Shown piece after piece: positions 6,257-12,506 of a stretch of DNA of 13,822 nt (its first letter is position 1; every line of letters starts with the position of its first letter). A program made the translations under genes and the position numbers. The stretch is from JACCXJ01 sp052387115 (GTDB taxonomy: Bacteria; Pseudomonadota; Gammaproteobacteria; JACCXJ01), in the NCBI GenBank assembly GCA_052387115.1, contig JBQTJM010000057.1, positions 1 to 13,822 of the forward strand, in the 5' to 3' direction. The notes below the pieces were generated by a model. It was not told the origin of the DNA. It worked only from the letters and a program-made list of their open reading frames with translations, and searched no databases.

Positions 6257-7207
6257 ATGCGCAGTTCGATGCTTGTGATAGCCCCGATGCTGGCGGCCTT
6301 CGGCACGCCGGCCGATGCGGCGGGTCCCCTGGATGCCGCCATCGACACCCGCGTGACTACCCAGAAGGAGGCGGCGGACTCCCAGGAGCGTATCGATGCG
6401 GTGGCCGATCAGACCCACGCGATGCTCCTGGACTTCCAGCACGTGAGCACCCAGGCCGACGAGCTGAAGGTCTTCGATGATCAACTGGAACGCCAGGTCC
6501 AGACCCAGCGCAAGCAACTGACCGATTTCGAGCGGCAGCTCGCGACCGTGCGCGAGACCCAGCGCGAGATCGTGCCCTCGCTCTTGCGCATGCTCGCGGC
6601 ACTGGAGGAGTTCGTGGCGCGCGACGCGCCCTTCCTCGTCGAGGAGCGTAAGGCGCGGCTCGCGAACCTCAAGGCCATGATGGACAACCCCGAGGTGGGG
6701 CTGCCCGAGCGTTTCCGCCGCATCATGGAGGCCTATCAGGTGGAGACCGATTACGGCCGCACCATCGAGGCCTACAGCGGAAAGCTCGAACGGGACGGCA
6801 AGCCCCGCACCGTGGATTTCCTGCGCGCCGGGCGGGTGGCCCTGGTCTACGCCACCTTGGACGGCCTCGAGACCGGCTACTGGGACCGGGGCACCCGAGA
6901 ATGGAAGACCCTGCCACGCGCATACGGCGAGCCGGTGAAACAGGCGCTGCGGGTGGCCCGCAAGCAGTCCCCGCCGGACCTTATTCGTCTGCCGGTCGCG
7001 GTCGCCGTGGCGCCGGACCCCGCCGACGCCAAGCCGGAGTTACCGGCAGGGCCAGAGACGATCATCTGGCTGCCCGCGAGCACGGCGCCGGCCGAGATGG
7101 AGGGAGGCCTGAGGCTGGAGACTGGAGGGGATGAGGCGTTAAAGCAGCAACCCCAAGCCTCCGGCCTCCGGCCTCCAGCCTCCAGCCTCGGCGAGGTGGC
7201 CCCATGA
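6257..7207 (+). CDS. DUF3450 periplasmic coiled-coil protein, TonB2-operon type
   Basis: DUF3450 proteins are exported and are encoded first in TonB2-type operons; their exact role is unsettled and may be to support the TtpC/ExbB motor. Residues 1-21 look like a signal peptide (cleavage after ADA near 21). Residues 30-110 are Gln/Glu/Leu/Arg-rich and strongly coiled-coil-like. The conserved-looking core runs on through NLKAMMDNPEVGLPERFRRI, the YQVETDYGRTIEAY region and FLRAGRVALVYATLD to about 247. The protein has 316 residues against about 250 for the family. The extra tail is Pro/Ala-rich, and its last part is encoded by a repeat (7111-7189). The ribosome-binding site is weak (GGA near 6243). 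The stop overlaps the next start as ATGA (7204-7207). Confidence 0.88.
   Translation: MRSSMLVIAPMLAAFGTPADAAGPLDAAIDTRVTTQKEAADSQERIDAVADQTHAMLLDFQHVSTQADELKVFDDQLERQVQTQRKQLTDFERQLATVRETQREIVPSLLRMLAALEEFVARDAPFLVEERKARLANLKAMMDNPEVGLPERFRRIMEAYQVETDYGRTIEAYSGKLERDGKPRTVDFLRAGRVALVYATLDGLETGYWDRGTREWKTLPRAYGEPVKQALRVARKQSPPDLIRLPVAVAVAPDPADAKPELPAGPETIIWLPASTAPAEMEGGLRLETGGDEALKQQPQASGLRPPASSLGEVAP
7111..7189. repeat. GC-rich inverted repeat inside the 3' end of the DUF3450 gene
   Basis: GAGGCTGGAGACTGGAGG (7111-7128) is complementary to CCTCCAGCCTCCAGCCTC (7172-7189) at 17 of 18 positions, with a 43-base loop. The right part is a run of degenerate CCTCCGG/CCTCCAG units. It is translated as part of the tail containing QASGLRPPASS, a peptide pattern I recall in unrelated predicted proteins wherever such repeats enter genes (memory, unchecked). 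It ends 14 bp before the ttpC start codon, so a transcript hairpin here could affect ttpC translation or act as a processing site. Confidence 0.75.
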
Positions 7208-8586
7208 ACCGAACGGGCAGGAGCCCGGCTTTTATGAGGTACAGGATGACCCGCCTCTGGATCGGCCTCATCCCGCTCGTAGGGACGCTCCAAGCGACCG
7301 CCGCGCCCGCGAGCCTGGATGCCCTCCTGCAAGACGTCCTGAGACAGCGCGAGGTCCAGACAGAGGAGAACGCTGCCCGCGAGCGCCGCTTCCTGGAGGC
7401 CCGTGAGCAGCAGAGGGACCTCCTGGCGGCGGCCCAGGCGACGCTCGCCAGGGAACAGGCCCGCAGCGACGCCCTGCGCAATGAATACGAGCACAACACG
7501 GCCACCATCGCGCTGCAATCGGAGGCGCTCGGCCAGGCGACCGGGGACCTCGGCGAGCTGCACGGGGTGTCCCGCCAGATCGCGGGCGATCTCAAGGGTG
7601 TGGTGGCCGGCTCGCTCTACTCCGCCCAGGAGCCCAAGCGCGGCGAAGGGCTGCAAACGCTCGCCGACAGCAAGGAACTGCCCTCCATCCGGGCCCTGGA
7701 GTGGCTGTGGCACGTGACCCTTTCGGAGATGGTGGAATCCAGCAAGGTGGTGCGTTTCGACGCCAAGATCGCGGCCACCGACGGCACCGAGCAGGACGCC
7801 AAGGTCACGCGTATCGGGGCGTTCAATCTCATCTCGGGCGGGCATTACCTGCGCTACCTCGCGGACACCGACCAGATCGTTATGCCCACCGGCCAGCCCT
7901 CGGACCGCTATGTTGAGTTGGCCGAGGCGCTGGAGAAGAGCACCGAGGGGGTGCACATGATGGCGGTGGACCCGACCCGCGGCGCGCTCCTCGCCCTCCT
8001 CATGCAGCGCCCGGGTTTCGGCGAACGCATCCAGCAGGCGGGCGCCATCGGCTATGTGATCCTGGCGCTCGGTGCGGCCGCGCTCGGGGTCGTCATCGAG
8101 CGGCTGGTGGTGCTCGGCCGGGTGCGGCGCGGCATGCGACAGCAAAAGGCCGCGAACCTGCCCCAGGCCGACAACCCGCTGGGGCGCCTCAGGATCATCG
8201 AGCGCGACAACCCCGGCGACGACGCGGAGACCCTGGGGCTCAAGCTCGATCAGGGCGTCCTGCAGGAGGCCCCGCGCCTCAGGCGGCTCCTGCCGGCGCT
8301 CGCGGTCTGTGCCACGGCGGCCCCGCTGCTCGGGCTCCTCGGCACGGTGGCGGGCATGATCGAGACCTTCCAGGCCATGACCTTGTTCGGCGCCGGCGAT
8401 CCCAAGCTGGTCGCGGGGGGGATCTCGCTCGCGCTCGTGGCCACCGAGCTCGGGCTGCTGGTGGCCATCCCGATCCTCTTGCTCCACAGTTGGCTCTACG
8501 GGACCAGCAACCGGCTCATGCACTCGCTCGACGAGGAGGTCGCGGCCATCGTGGCGCGCCGCGAGGCCCATGCCGCCACTGGCTGA
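7204..8586 (+). CDS. ttpC: TtpC-like MotA/TolQ/ExbB family protein with periplasmic N-terminal domain
   Basis: In Vibrio, TtpC is an extra ExbB-like component required by the TonB2 system. The 460-residue product starts at the ATGA overlap. Alternative in-frame starts are ATG 7234 and ATG 7246; the last gives MTRLWIGLIPLVGTLQATAA, a clean signal sequence with GAGG upstream. Residues about 35-125 are charged and coiled-coil-like, followed by a periplasmic domain to about 275. TM segments lie near 280-304, 362-388 and 408-433. The second and third carry the MotA/TolQ/ExbB signature (PLLGLLGTVAGMIETFQ, then GGISLALVATELGLLVAIP). It is far larger than classical ExbB (about 240) because of the N-terminal half. 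It overlaps exbB by 17 bp. Confidence 0.9.
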   Translation: MNRTGRSPAFMRYRMTRLWIGLIPLVGTLQATAAPASLDALLQDVLRQREVQTEENAARERRFLEAREQQRDLLAAAQATLAREQARSDALRNEYEHNTATIALQSEALGQATGDLGELHGVSRQIAGDLKGVVAGSLYSAQEPKRGEGLQTLADSKELPSIRALEWLWHVTLSEMVESSKVVRFDAKIAATDGTEQDAKVTRIGAFNLISGGHYLRYLADTDQIVMPTGQPSDRYVELAEALEKSTEGVHMMAVDPTRGALLALLMQRPGFGERIQQAGAIGYVILALGAAALGVVIERLVVLGRVRRGMRQQKAANLPQADNPLGRLRIIERDNPGDDAETLGLKLDQGVLQEAPRLRRLLPALAVCATAAPLLGLLGTVAGMIETFQAMTLFGAGDPKLVAGGISLALVATELGLLVAIPILLLHSWLYGTSNRLMHSLDEEVAAIVARREAHAATG

Positions 8587-9094
8587 GATCTGGGACCGGG
8601 CCCAGGTGCTACTGGAGCAGGGCGGCATCGTCATGCCCTATATCCTCGCGCTCTCCGTCCTCCTATGGGCGCTGATCCTGGAGCGTCTGTGGTTCTTCTG
8701 GCGCGTCCAGCCAGAGGCGTTGGCAATGGCCCGCGCGGTATGGGAGGCTAGGACCGAGCGCCGCTCGCGCCCGGCGCGGCGGCTGCGCGAGCACCTGGTG
8801 GCGGCGCTCTGCGCGGCCGGCCGTCGCGCCCTGCCGGCGATCCGCACCTTGATCACGGTGCTGCCGCTCCTGGGCCTGCTCGGGACCGTGTCGGGGATGA
8901 TCCATACCTTCGAGGTCATCACGGCCTTCGGCGGCGCCAACCGGCGCGGCATCGCCGCCGGGATCTCCGAGGCCCTGGTCGCGACCCTGACGGGGCTCGT
9001 CGCCGCGCTGTCCGGGCTCTATTTCAGCGTACACTTGGAGGCCCGCGCCCGCCGCATCCCGGCACAGGCCGAGACCGTATTGCGCGCCGATTGA
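8570..9094 (+). CDS. exbB: ExbB-type proton channel subunit (ExbB2-like)
   Basis: An inner-membrane subunit that forms the proton-driven motor with ExbD and energises TonB. The 174-residue length fits the short ExbB2 type. TM1 is near 19-43 (GGIVMPYILALSVLLWALIL), TM2 near 91-117 with the family signature LLGLLGTVSGMIHTFEVI, and TM3 near 132-154 (ISEALVATLTGLVAALSGLY). The cytoplasmic loop between TM1 and TM2 is Arg-rich. The start lies inside the end of ttpC, so translation is probably coupled; the Shine-Dalgarno-like GAGG (8563-8566) is only 3 bases from the ATG, closer than usual. Confidence 0.93.
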   Translation: MPPLAEIWDRAQVLLEQGGIVMPYILALSVLLWALILERLWFFWRVQPEALAMARAVWEARTERRSRPARRLREHLVAALCAAGRRALPAIRTLITVLPLLGLLGTVSGMIHTFEVITAFGGANRRGIAAGISEALVATLTGLVAALSGLYFSVHLEARARRIPAQAETVLRAD

Positions 9095-9111
9095 ACCGCG
9101 GTTGCTTGAAC

Positions 9112-9150
9112 CCAGGGGATTGAACCAGGGGATTGAACCAGAGGGGAGAA
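9112..9150 (+). repeat. Threefold 13-bp repeat carrying reiterated ribosome-binding-site-like motifs
   Basis: Between exbB and exbD, CCAGGGGATTGAA occurs perfectly twice (9112-9124 and 9125-9137), followed by a diverged third copy CCAGAGGGGAGAA (9138-9150). Each copy has an AGGGG motif. Only the third, AGGGGAG at 9142-9148, is correctly spaced (9 bases) for the exbD ATG at 9158. Further TTGAACC motifs lie just upstream at the exbB stop and near 9106. The gap of 63 bp is the longest in an otherwise overlapping operon. Confidence 0.8.
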
Positions 9151-9157
9151 GAGTCCC

Positions 9158-9571
9158 ATGCGTCGACGTTCCAGCGAGGCCGAGTACCAACCGGTGCACA
9201 TCAACGTCATCCCGCTCATCGACGTGATGATGTTCCTGGTGCTGTTCTTCGTGGCCACCGCCTCCTTCGTCAAGGAGACCGGCATCGACGTCAACCGTCC
9301 GTCCGCGCAGACGGCCAGCCCTCAGAAGAAGGCCAACATCATGGTCACCGTGACCAAGACCGGGGAGGTGTGGGTGGACCGCCGCAAGGTGGACATCCGC
9401 GCCGTGCGGCCCAATGTGGAACGGCTCCTGGTCGAGAACCCCGACAGCACCGTGCTCGTGGTCGCCGATGCCGAAACCCCCTCGCGGCTCATGGTGGAGG
9501 CCATCGATCAGGCGCGGCTGGCCGGGGCCCCCAACGTCGCCATCGCCGCCAGTGACGCGCGTGGTGGCTGA
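9158..9571 (+). CDS. exbD: ExbD-type energy-transducing protein (ExbD2-like)
   Basis: Partner of ExbB in the proton channel, with one N-terminal TM helix and a periplasmic domain. The 137-residue length is typical. After a short cytoplasmic segment, residues about 17-39 form the TM helix, VIPLIDVMMFLVLFF, with the conserved proton-carrying Asp at position 22. The periplasmic domain includes the pattern IMVTVTKTGEVWVDRRKV and the closing IDQARLAGAPNVAIAA typical of ExbD/TolR. The Shine-Dalgarno is the last copy of a 13-bp repeat. The end overlaps the most upstream possible tonB start by 20 bp. Confidence 0.94.
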   Translation: MRRRSSEAEYQPVHINVIPLIDVMMFLVLFFVATASFVKETGIDVNRPSAQTASPQKKANIMVTVTKTGEVWVDRRKVDIRAVRPNVERLLVENPDSTVLVVADAETPSRLMVEAIDQARLAGAPNVAIAASDARGG

Positions 9572-10331
9572 GGCACCGGGCGGCACGTCGGTGCAAACCG
9601 CCCCGCTCCCCGTCGCATTCGCCGCCCTGGCCCCGCTTATAAATCTAAATTGGGGCGAGATCGGCCCTCGCTTGGCCCTGTGGGCCGGGCGGTTACTGCT
9701 CGCGGTCGCCGTCAACGCGCTGCTGCTGTGGGGCGTCTACCGGCTGGTCGAGGGCGGACAACGCGAGATCCCGGAGATCCTGGATTTCAACTTCGTCGAC
9801 TTTGTGCGCTTGAAGGAAGAACGTCCGCCCGAACCCGAGCGCCCGCGCCCCCTGCCCGAGAAACAGCCGTTGCCCGATCGACCCCTCGACATGCCCAAGC
9901 TCGCCATGCCCCAGATGAAACAACCACGGCTGCCCAAGCTCAAGGTGCCGACCGCGGCGGTGGACGTGCCGCTCGACCTGAGCGGTGAACCCTTTCTCGG
10001 AGAGGTCGGTGTCGCGAGCGGCGACTTCGGTTTCGACCTCGACGACCTCGAGATCGAGGACAACGTCGTGCCCCTGTACCGCACGCACCCGCTGTATCCG
10101 CCACGGGCGCTGCGGGCACGACTCGATGGCGTGGTACTGGTGGAGTTCATCATCACCCCCGAGGGTCTGGTCCATAGCGCCACCATCGTGCGCGCCGATC
10201 CTCCCGAGGTCTTCGACAACGCCACCCTCGCCGCGGTCAAGAAATGGAAGTTCAAGCCCAAGATCGTGGGGGGACGCGCGGTGCCGCGGCGGGCGCGCCA
10301 GGAAGTCCGTTTCTCGCTGCCCAAGGGGTGA
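9552..10331 (+). CDS. tonB: TonB-family energy transducer
   Basis: Carries energy from the ExbB/ExbD motor across the periplasm to outer-membrane receptors. From GTG at 9552 it has 259 residues: a polar leader of about 40, a TM helix near 41-66 (LALWAGRLLLAVAVNALLLW), an acidic then Pro-rich spacer (about 85-135, EERPPEPERPRP and following), and a TonB C-terminal domain from about 176. That domain shows the family pattern YPPRALRARLDGVVLVEFII, then EVFDNATLAAVKKWKFKP. The start is uncertain: in-frame GTG codons occur at 9552, 9561, 9564 and 9591, none with a good Shine-Dalgarno and no suitable ATG. The first three overlap exbD and would give coupled translation. Confidence 0.92.
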   Translation: MTRVVAEAPGGTSVQTAPLPVAFAALAPLINLNWGEIGPRLALWAGRLLLAVAVNALLLWGVYRLVEGGQREIPEILDFNFVDFVRLKEERPPEPERPRPLPEKQPLPDRPLDMPKLAMPQMKQPRLPKLKVPTAAVDVPLDLSGEPFLGEVGVASGDFGFDLDDLEIEDNVVPLYRTHPLYPPRALRARLDGVVLVEFIITPEGLVHSATIVRADPPEVFDNATLAAVKKWKFKPKIVGGRAVPRRARQEVRFSLPKG

Positions 10332-10333
10332 TC

Positions 10334-11587
10334 ATGCCTACAGTGTCCGTTCTTGCCCTAGCGCTGCTCCTGGCCCTGTTCTCGGCCCCGAGCCCGGCCT
10401 CGGCGGCGGAGTCCGAGGGCGGCAAGAAACCCACGGTGTCGGCAGCGGCCCACAAGGTCCTGACCGAGGCCCAGGCGCTCATCGGCAAACACAAATCGCG
10501 CGAGGCCATCGAGAAGCTCCGTGCCCTCCTGCCGATCTTGGCCGGGGAGCCCTACGCCCTGGCCGTCACCCACCAGGTCATGGGCTATGCGTACGGCGCA
10601 GAGGACGATTACCGGCACGCCGTCGAGTCCTTCAAGAAGGCCCTGTCCTATCAGTCCCTCCCCGATGACGTTACCCACGACCTCACCTATAACGTCGCCC
10701 AGCTCTTGGTGCACCTGGAAGCCTATCAGGAAGCCCTCGGGTACCTGGAGGAGTGGCTGCGGCACGAGCGCGACCCCAAGCTCGAGGCCGTGAAGCTCGC
10801 CGCCACCGCCCATTTCCAGTTGCATCGCTACGAGGCGGCCGTGCCCTATCTGGACAAGGTGCTGGCCCGTCAGCGCCCCCCCGAGGAGGCCTGGTATCAG
10901 ATGCTGCTCGCCTGTCACTTCGAGCGCGGCCAGTACCAGGCCGCTGTGGGACTCCTCGAGACCATGGTCAAGACCTGGCCGGAGCGGCGCGACTACTGGC
11001 TGCAGTGGAGCGGCGCCTATCAGCGGCTCGATCGGAACCACCAGGCGCTCGCCGTCCTGGAGCTGGCCGAGCGCCGCGGGCTGCTCGGCGAGGTCGAGCG
11101 CTTGCAGCTCGTGCGGCTGTACGCCTATCTGGACATGCCTTACCAGGCGGCAGAGTTCCTGTCGGCCAAGATCGAAGCCGGGGCCATCAAGACCAACCTC
11201 GATGTCTGGGACCTCCTGGCCCATAGCTGGGCGAATGCCCAGGAGAAACAACGGGCGGTGCGCGCCCTGGAGAATGCCGCCCGGCTCGCCTCCGACGGCA
11301 ACCGTTATCTCCACATCGCCCAGCTCCTGTTCGACCTGCGCGACTGGAACGGGGCCGTCAAGGCCGTCGACAACGCCTTGCAGAAGGGCGAGATCAAGCA
11401 GGCCGGCACCGCCCACCTGCTGTTGGGGATCGCGAGCCACCACCGGGGCGATGAAAAGCGCTGTATCCACGCCCTCGAACGGGCGCAGCGTTACCAGGAC
11501 ACCAAGGCCCAGGCCGACTGGTGGATCGAAAAGCTCCGCGCCGAGAGCGTGGCGGCCACGGACGGCGCGCCGCAGGCGGGCATGTGA
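10334..11587 (+). CDS. Exported TPR-repeat protein of the TonB2-type operon
   Basis: The last gene of the operon starts 2 bp after the tonB stop with AAGGGG (10323-10328) as ribosome-binding site. The 417-residue product begins with a signal peptide (MPTVSVLALALLLALFSAPS, likely cleavage after ASA near 24). The rest is a chain of helix-turn-helix repeats in TPR style, with Ala/Gly/Tyr spacing visible in YAYGAEDDYRHAVESFKKAL, HFQLHRYEAAVPYLDKVL, HFERGQYQAAVGLLETMV and LLGIASHHRGDEKRCIHALE. TPR proteins occupy this position in known TonB2-type clusters and are thought to be periplasmic scaffolds. No intrinsic terminator is visible after the stop. Confidence 0.87.
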   Translation: MPTVSVLALALLLALFSAPSPASAAESEGGKKPTVSAAAHKVLTEAQALIGKHKSREAIEKLRALLPILAGEPYALAVTHQVMGYAYGAEDDYRHAVESFKKALSYQSLPDDVTHDLTYNVAQLLVHLEAYQEALGYLEEWLRHERDPKLEAVKLAATAHFQLHRYEAAVPYLDKVLARQRPPEEAWYQMLLACHFERGQYQAAVGLLETMVKTWPERRDYWLQWSGAYQRLDRNHQALAVLELAERRGLLGEVERLQLVRLYAYLDMPYQAAEFLSAKIEAGAIKTNLDVWDLLAHSWANAQEKQRAVRALENAARLASDGNRYLHIAQLLFDLRDWNGAVKAVDNALQKGEIKQAGTAHLLLGIASHHRGDEKRCIHALERAQRYQDTKAQADWWIEKLRAESVAATDGAPQAGM

Positions 11588-11745
11588 GGCCGCTGCCCGG
11601 CCCATGCGGACCCCAGCCCGGTGATGATTCTTGTGCACGGTCGATCGATCGCCGTCCCTCATTCGCGCCACAATTCTAGCGTGCGAGCCTAGTCTGGACA
11701 GAGTCGCGGTTGGTCAAGCACCTATCTGAATGATGCGGACAGCTG

Positions 11746-12177
11746 TCAACGGTCAAGAGGCGGCACTCCCACAACCGGCAGGCCATGAGCCTGCGCGCCG
11801 AGGGCGAGTGCGCCGTCATGCGTCGCCATGACGAGAGCCATCCCGGTCATCTCCTTCCACAGGAGAGCTGTCGCGAGATGGATCGCATCGAGGGTGCCGA
11901 GCTCCGTGGGCATGGGTTGTGCCGCACGATCGAGGACGACCCCATCGATTTCGACGAGCTCGAGCGAGGCGATGAGAGCTAGGATCGTCGCGCGCCGGCT
12001 TGCGACCTCCGCATCTCCGAGCTTGGCGCGGAGCCGGAGGCGATCCAAGGTACGCAGACTCTCGGTTGGGACCAAAGCGCTTGAAACACCCTGGTCAATG
12101 TGGCGCCACTCGGACAAGGCGTCCGGCTGCCGGAGGGCGACGCGGAGCAGCACGGACGCGTCCACATAGGCAATCAC
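11746..12177 (-). CDS. vapC: PIN-domain ribonuclease, VapC-like toxin
   Basis: VapC toxins are Mg2+-dependent RNases that cut tRNA or rRNA and are held by the VapB antitoxin. The 143-residue length is normal. The acidic PIN residues are in place: D6 in AYVDAS, E39 in VPTES, D97 in LGTLDAIHLATA and D121 in MATHD. The start is GTG at 12177, overlapping the antitoxin stop as GTGA, which indicates translational coupling. A perfect palindrome GACAGCTGTC (11738-11747) touches the stop codon. The gene is convergent with the TonB-type operon. The catalytic set is intact, so it is probably active; the target is not predictable here. Confidence 0.9.
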   Translation of the reverse strand: MIAYVDASVLLRVALRQPDALSEWRHIDQGVSSALVPTESLRTLDRLRLRAKLGDAEVASRRATILALIASLELVEIDGVVLDRAAQPMPTELGTLDAIHLATALLWKEMTGMALVMATHDGALALGAQAHGLPVVGVPPLDR

Positions 12178-12440
12178 CGATGGCCCTGGCGTTCTTCGAG
12201 AAGGAGCTGCACAACATCCACCGGCAGCTTCGCGGGTTTGGGCAGCGGGACACGATTGGGCGCCGGCGTGCCTGGGGCCGGCTTCCGGACCCGTAGCGCC
12301 GATCGGTCACGGACAGGCACAATTTGGGCGACCGGCGTCTCACGGTCGAGGATCGCGATCGTCTCACCGCGTCGAACAACGCGAAGATATTCGCAGAGGC
12401 GTGCCTTCAGCTCGGCGATGCGGACTTGCTTCATAGTCAT
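12174..12440 (-). CDS. vapB: VapB-like antitoxin, Phd/YefM type
   Basis: The 88-residue form starting at 12440 has the Phd/YefM-like DNA-binding N-terminus: MTMKQVRIAELKARLCEYLR then RRGETIAILDRETPVAQIVPV. The C-terminal third (about 50-88, Pro/Arg/Lys-rich then a helix DVVQLLLEERQ) would wrap the toxin. A longer frame from 12485 exists, but the family usually starts just before the K-Q-V strand, so ATG 12440 or ATG 12434 is preferred. No clear Shine-Dalgarno precedes these, and a weak promoter (TTGCCA on the minus strand near 12471) would start transcription very close to the ATG, so leaderless translation is possible. Autorepression is expected at the palindrome over the start. Confidence 0.85.
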   Translation of the reverse strand: MTMKQVRIAELKARLCEYLRVVRRGETIAILDRETPVAQIVPVRDRSALRVRKPAPGTPAPNRVPLPKPAKLPVDVVQLLLEERQGHR

Positions 12441-12463
12441 AGCATGACTAGAAGTGGTCACTT
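12434..12463. promoter_or_regulatory. Candidate autoregulatory operator of vapBC
   Basis: TAGTCATAGCATGACTA (12434-12450) is a perfect inverted repeat with 7-bp arms and a 3-bp centre. It covers both possible vapB start codons. Next to it AAGTG (12452-12456) and CACTT (12459-12463) form a second, shorter inverted repeat. Two adjacent palindromes at the antitoxin start are what a dimeric VapB protein with its toxin would bind for autorepression. It also lies about 57 bp upstream of the divergent DUF4105 gene and could influence that gene. Confidence 0.6.
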
Positions 12464-12506
12464 TGGCAACGACGCCCGGGTGCATGATCGGCTGGCTGCC
12501 GCTCGA

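Noticed and set aside
5950..6348. 132-codon minus-strand frame across the Fur promoter
   Set aside because: It has no recognisable motif, and it overlaps the promoter and the signal-peptide region of the DUF3450 gene.
6877..8634. 585-codon minus-strand open frame opposite the DUF3450 and ttpC genes
   Set aside because: The composition is His/Gly/Arg-rich with no family pattern. The plus-strand genes have signal peptides, TM signatures and operon spacing.
10358..11671. 437-codon minus-strand open frame opposite the TPR gene
   Set aside because: The plus-strand TPR pattern and signal peptide are clear. The antisense frame shows no family features.
11588..11745. Possible terminator or gene between the TPR gene and vapC
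   Set aside because: Only short palindromes (such as GATCGATCGATC-like and GACAGCTGTC) were seen, with no stem followed by a T run and no plausible ORF.
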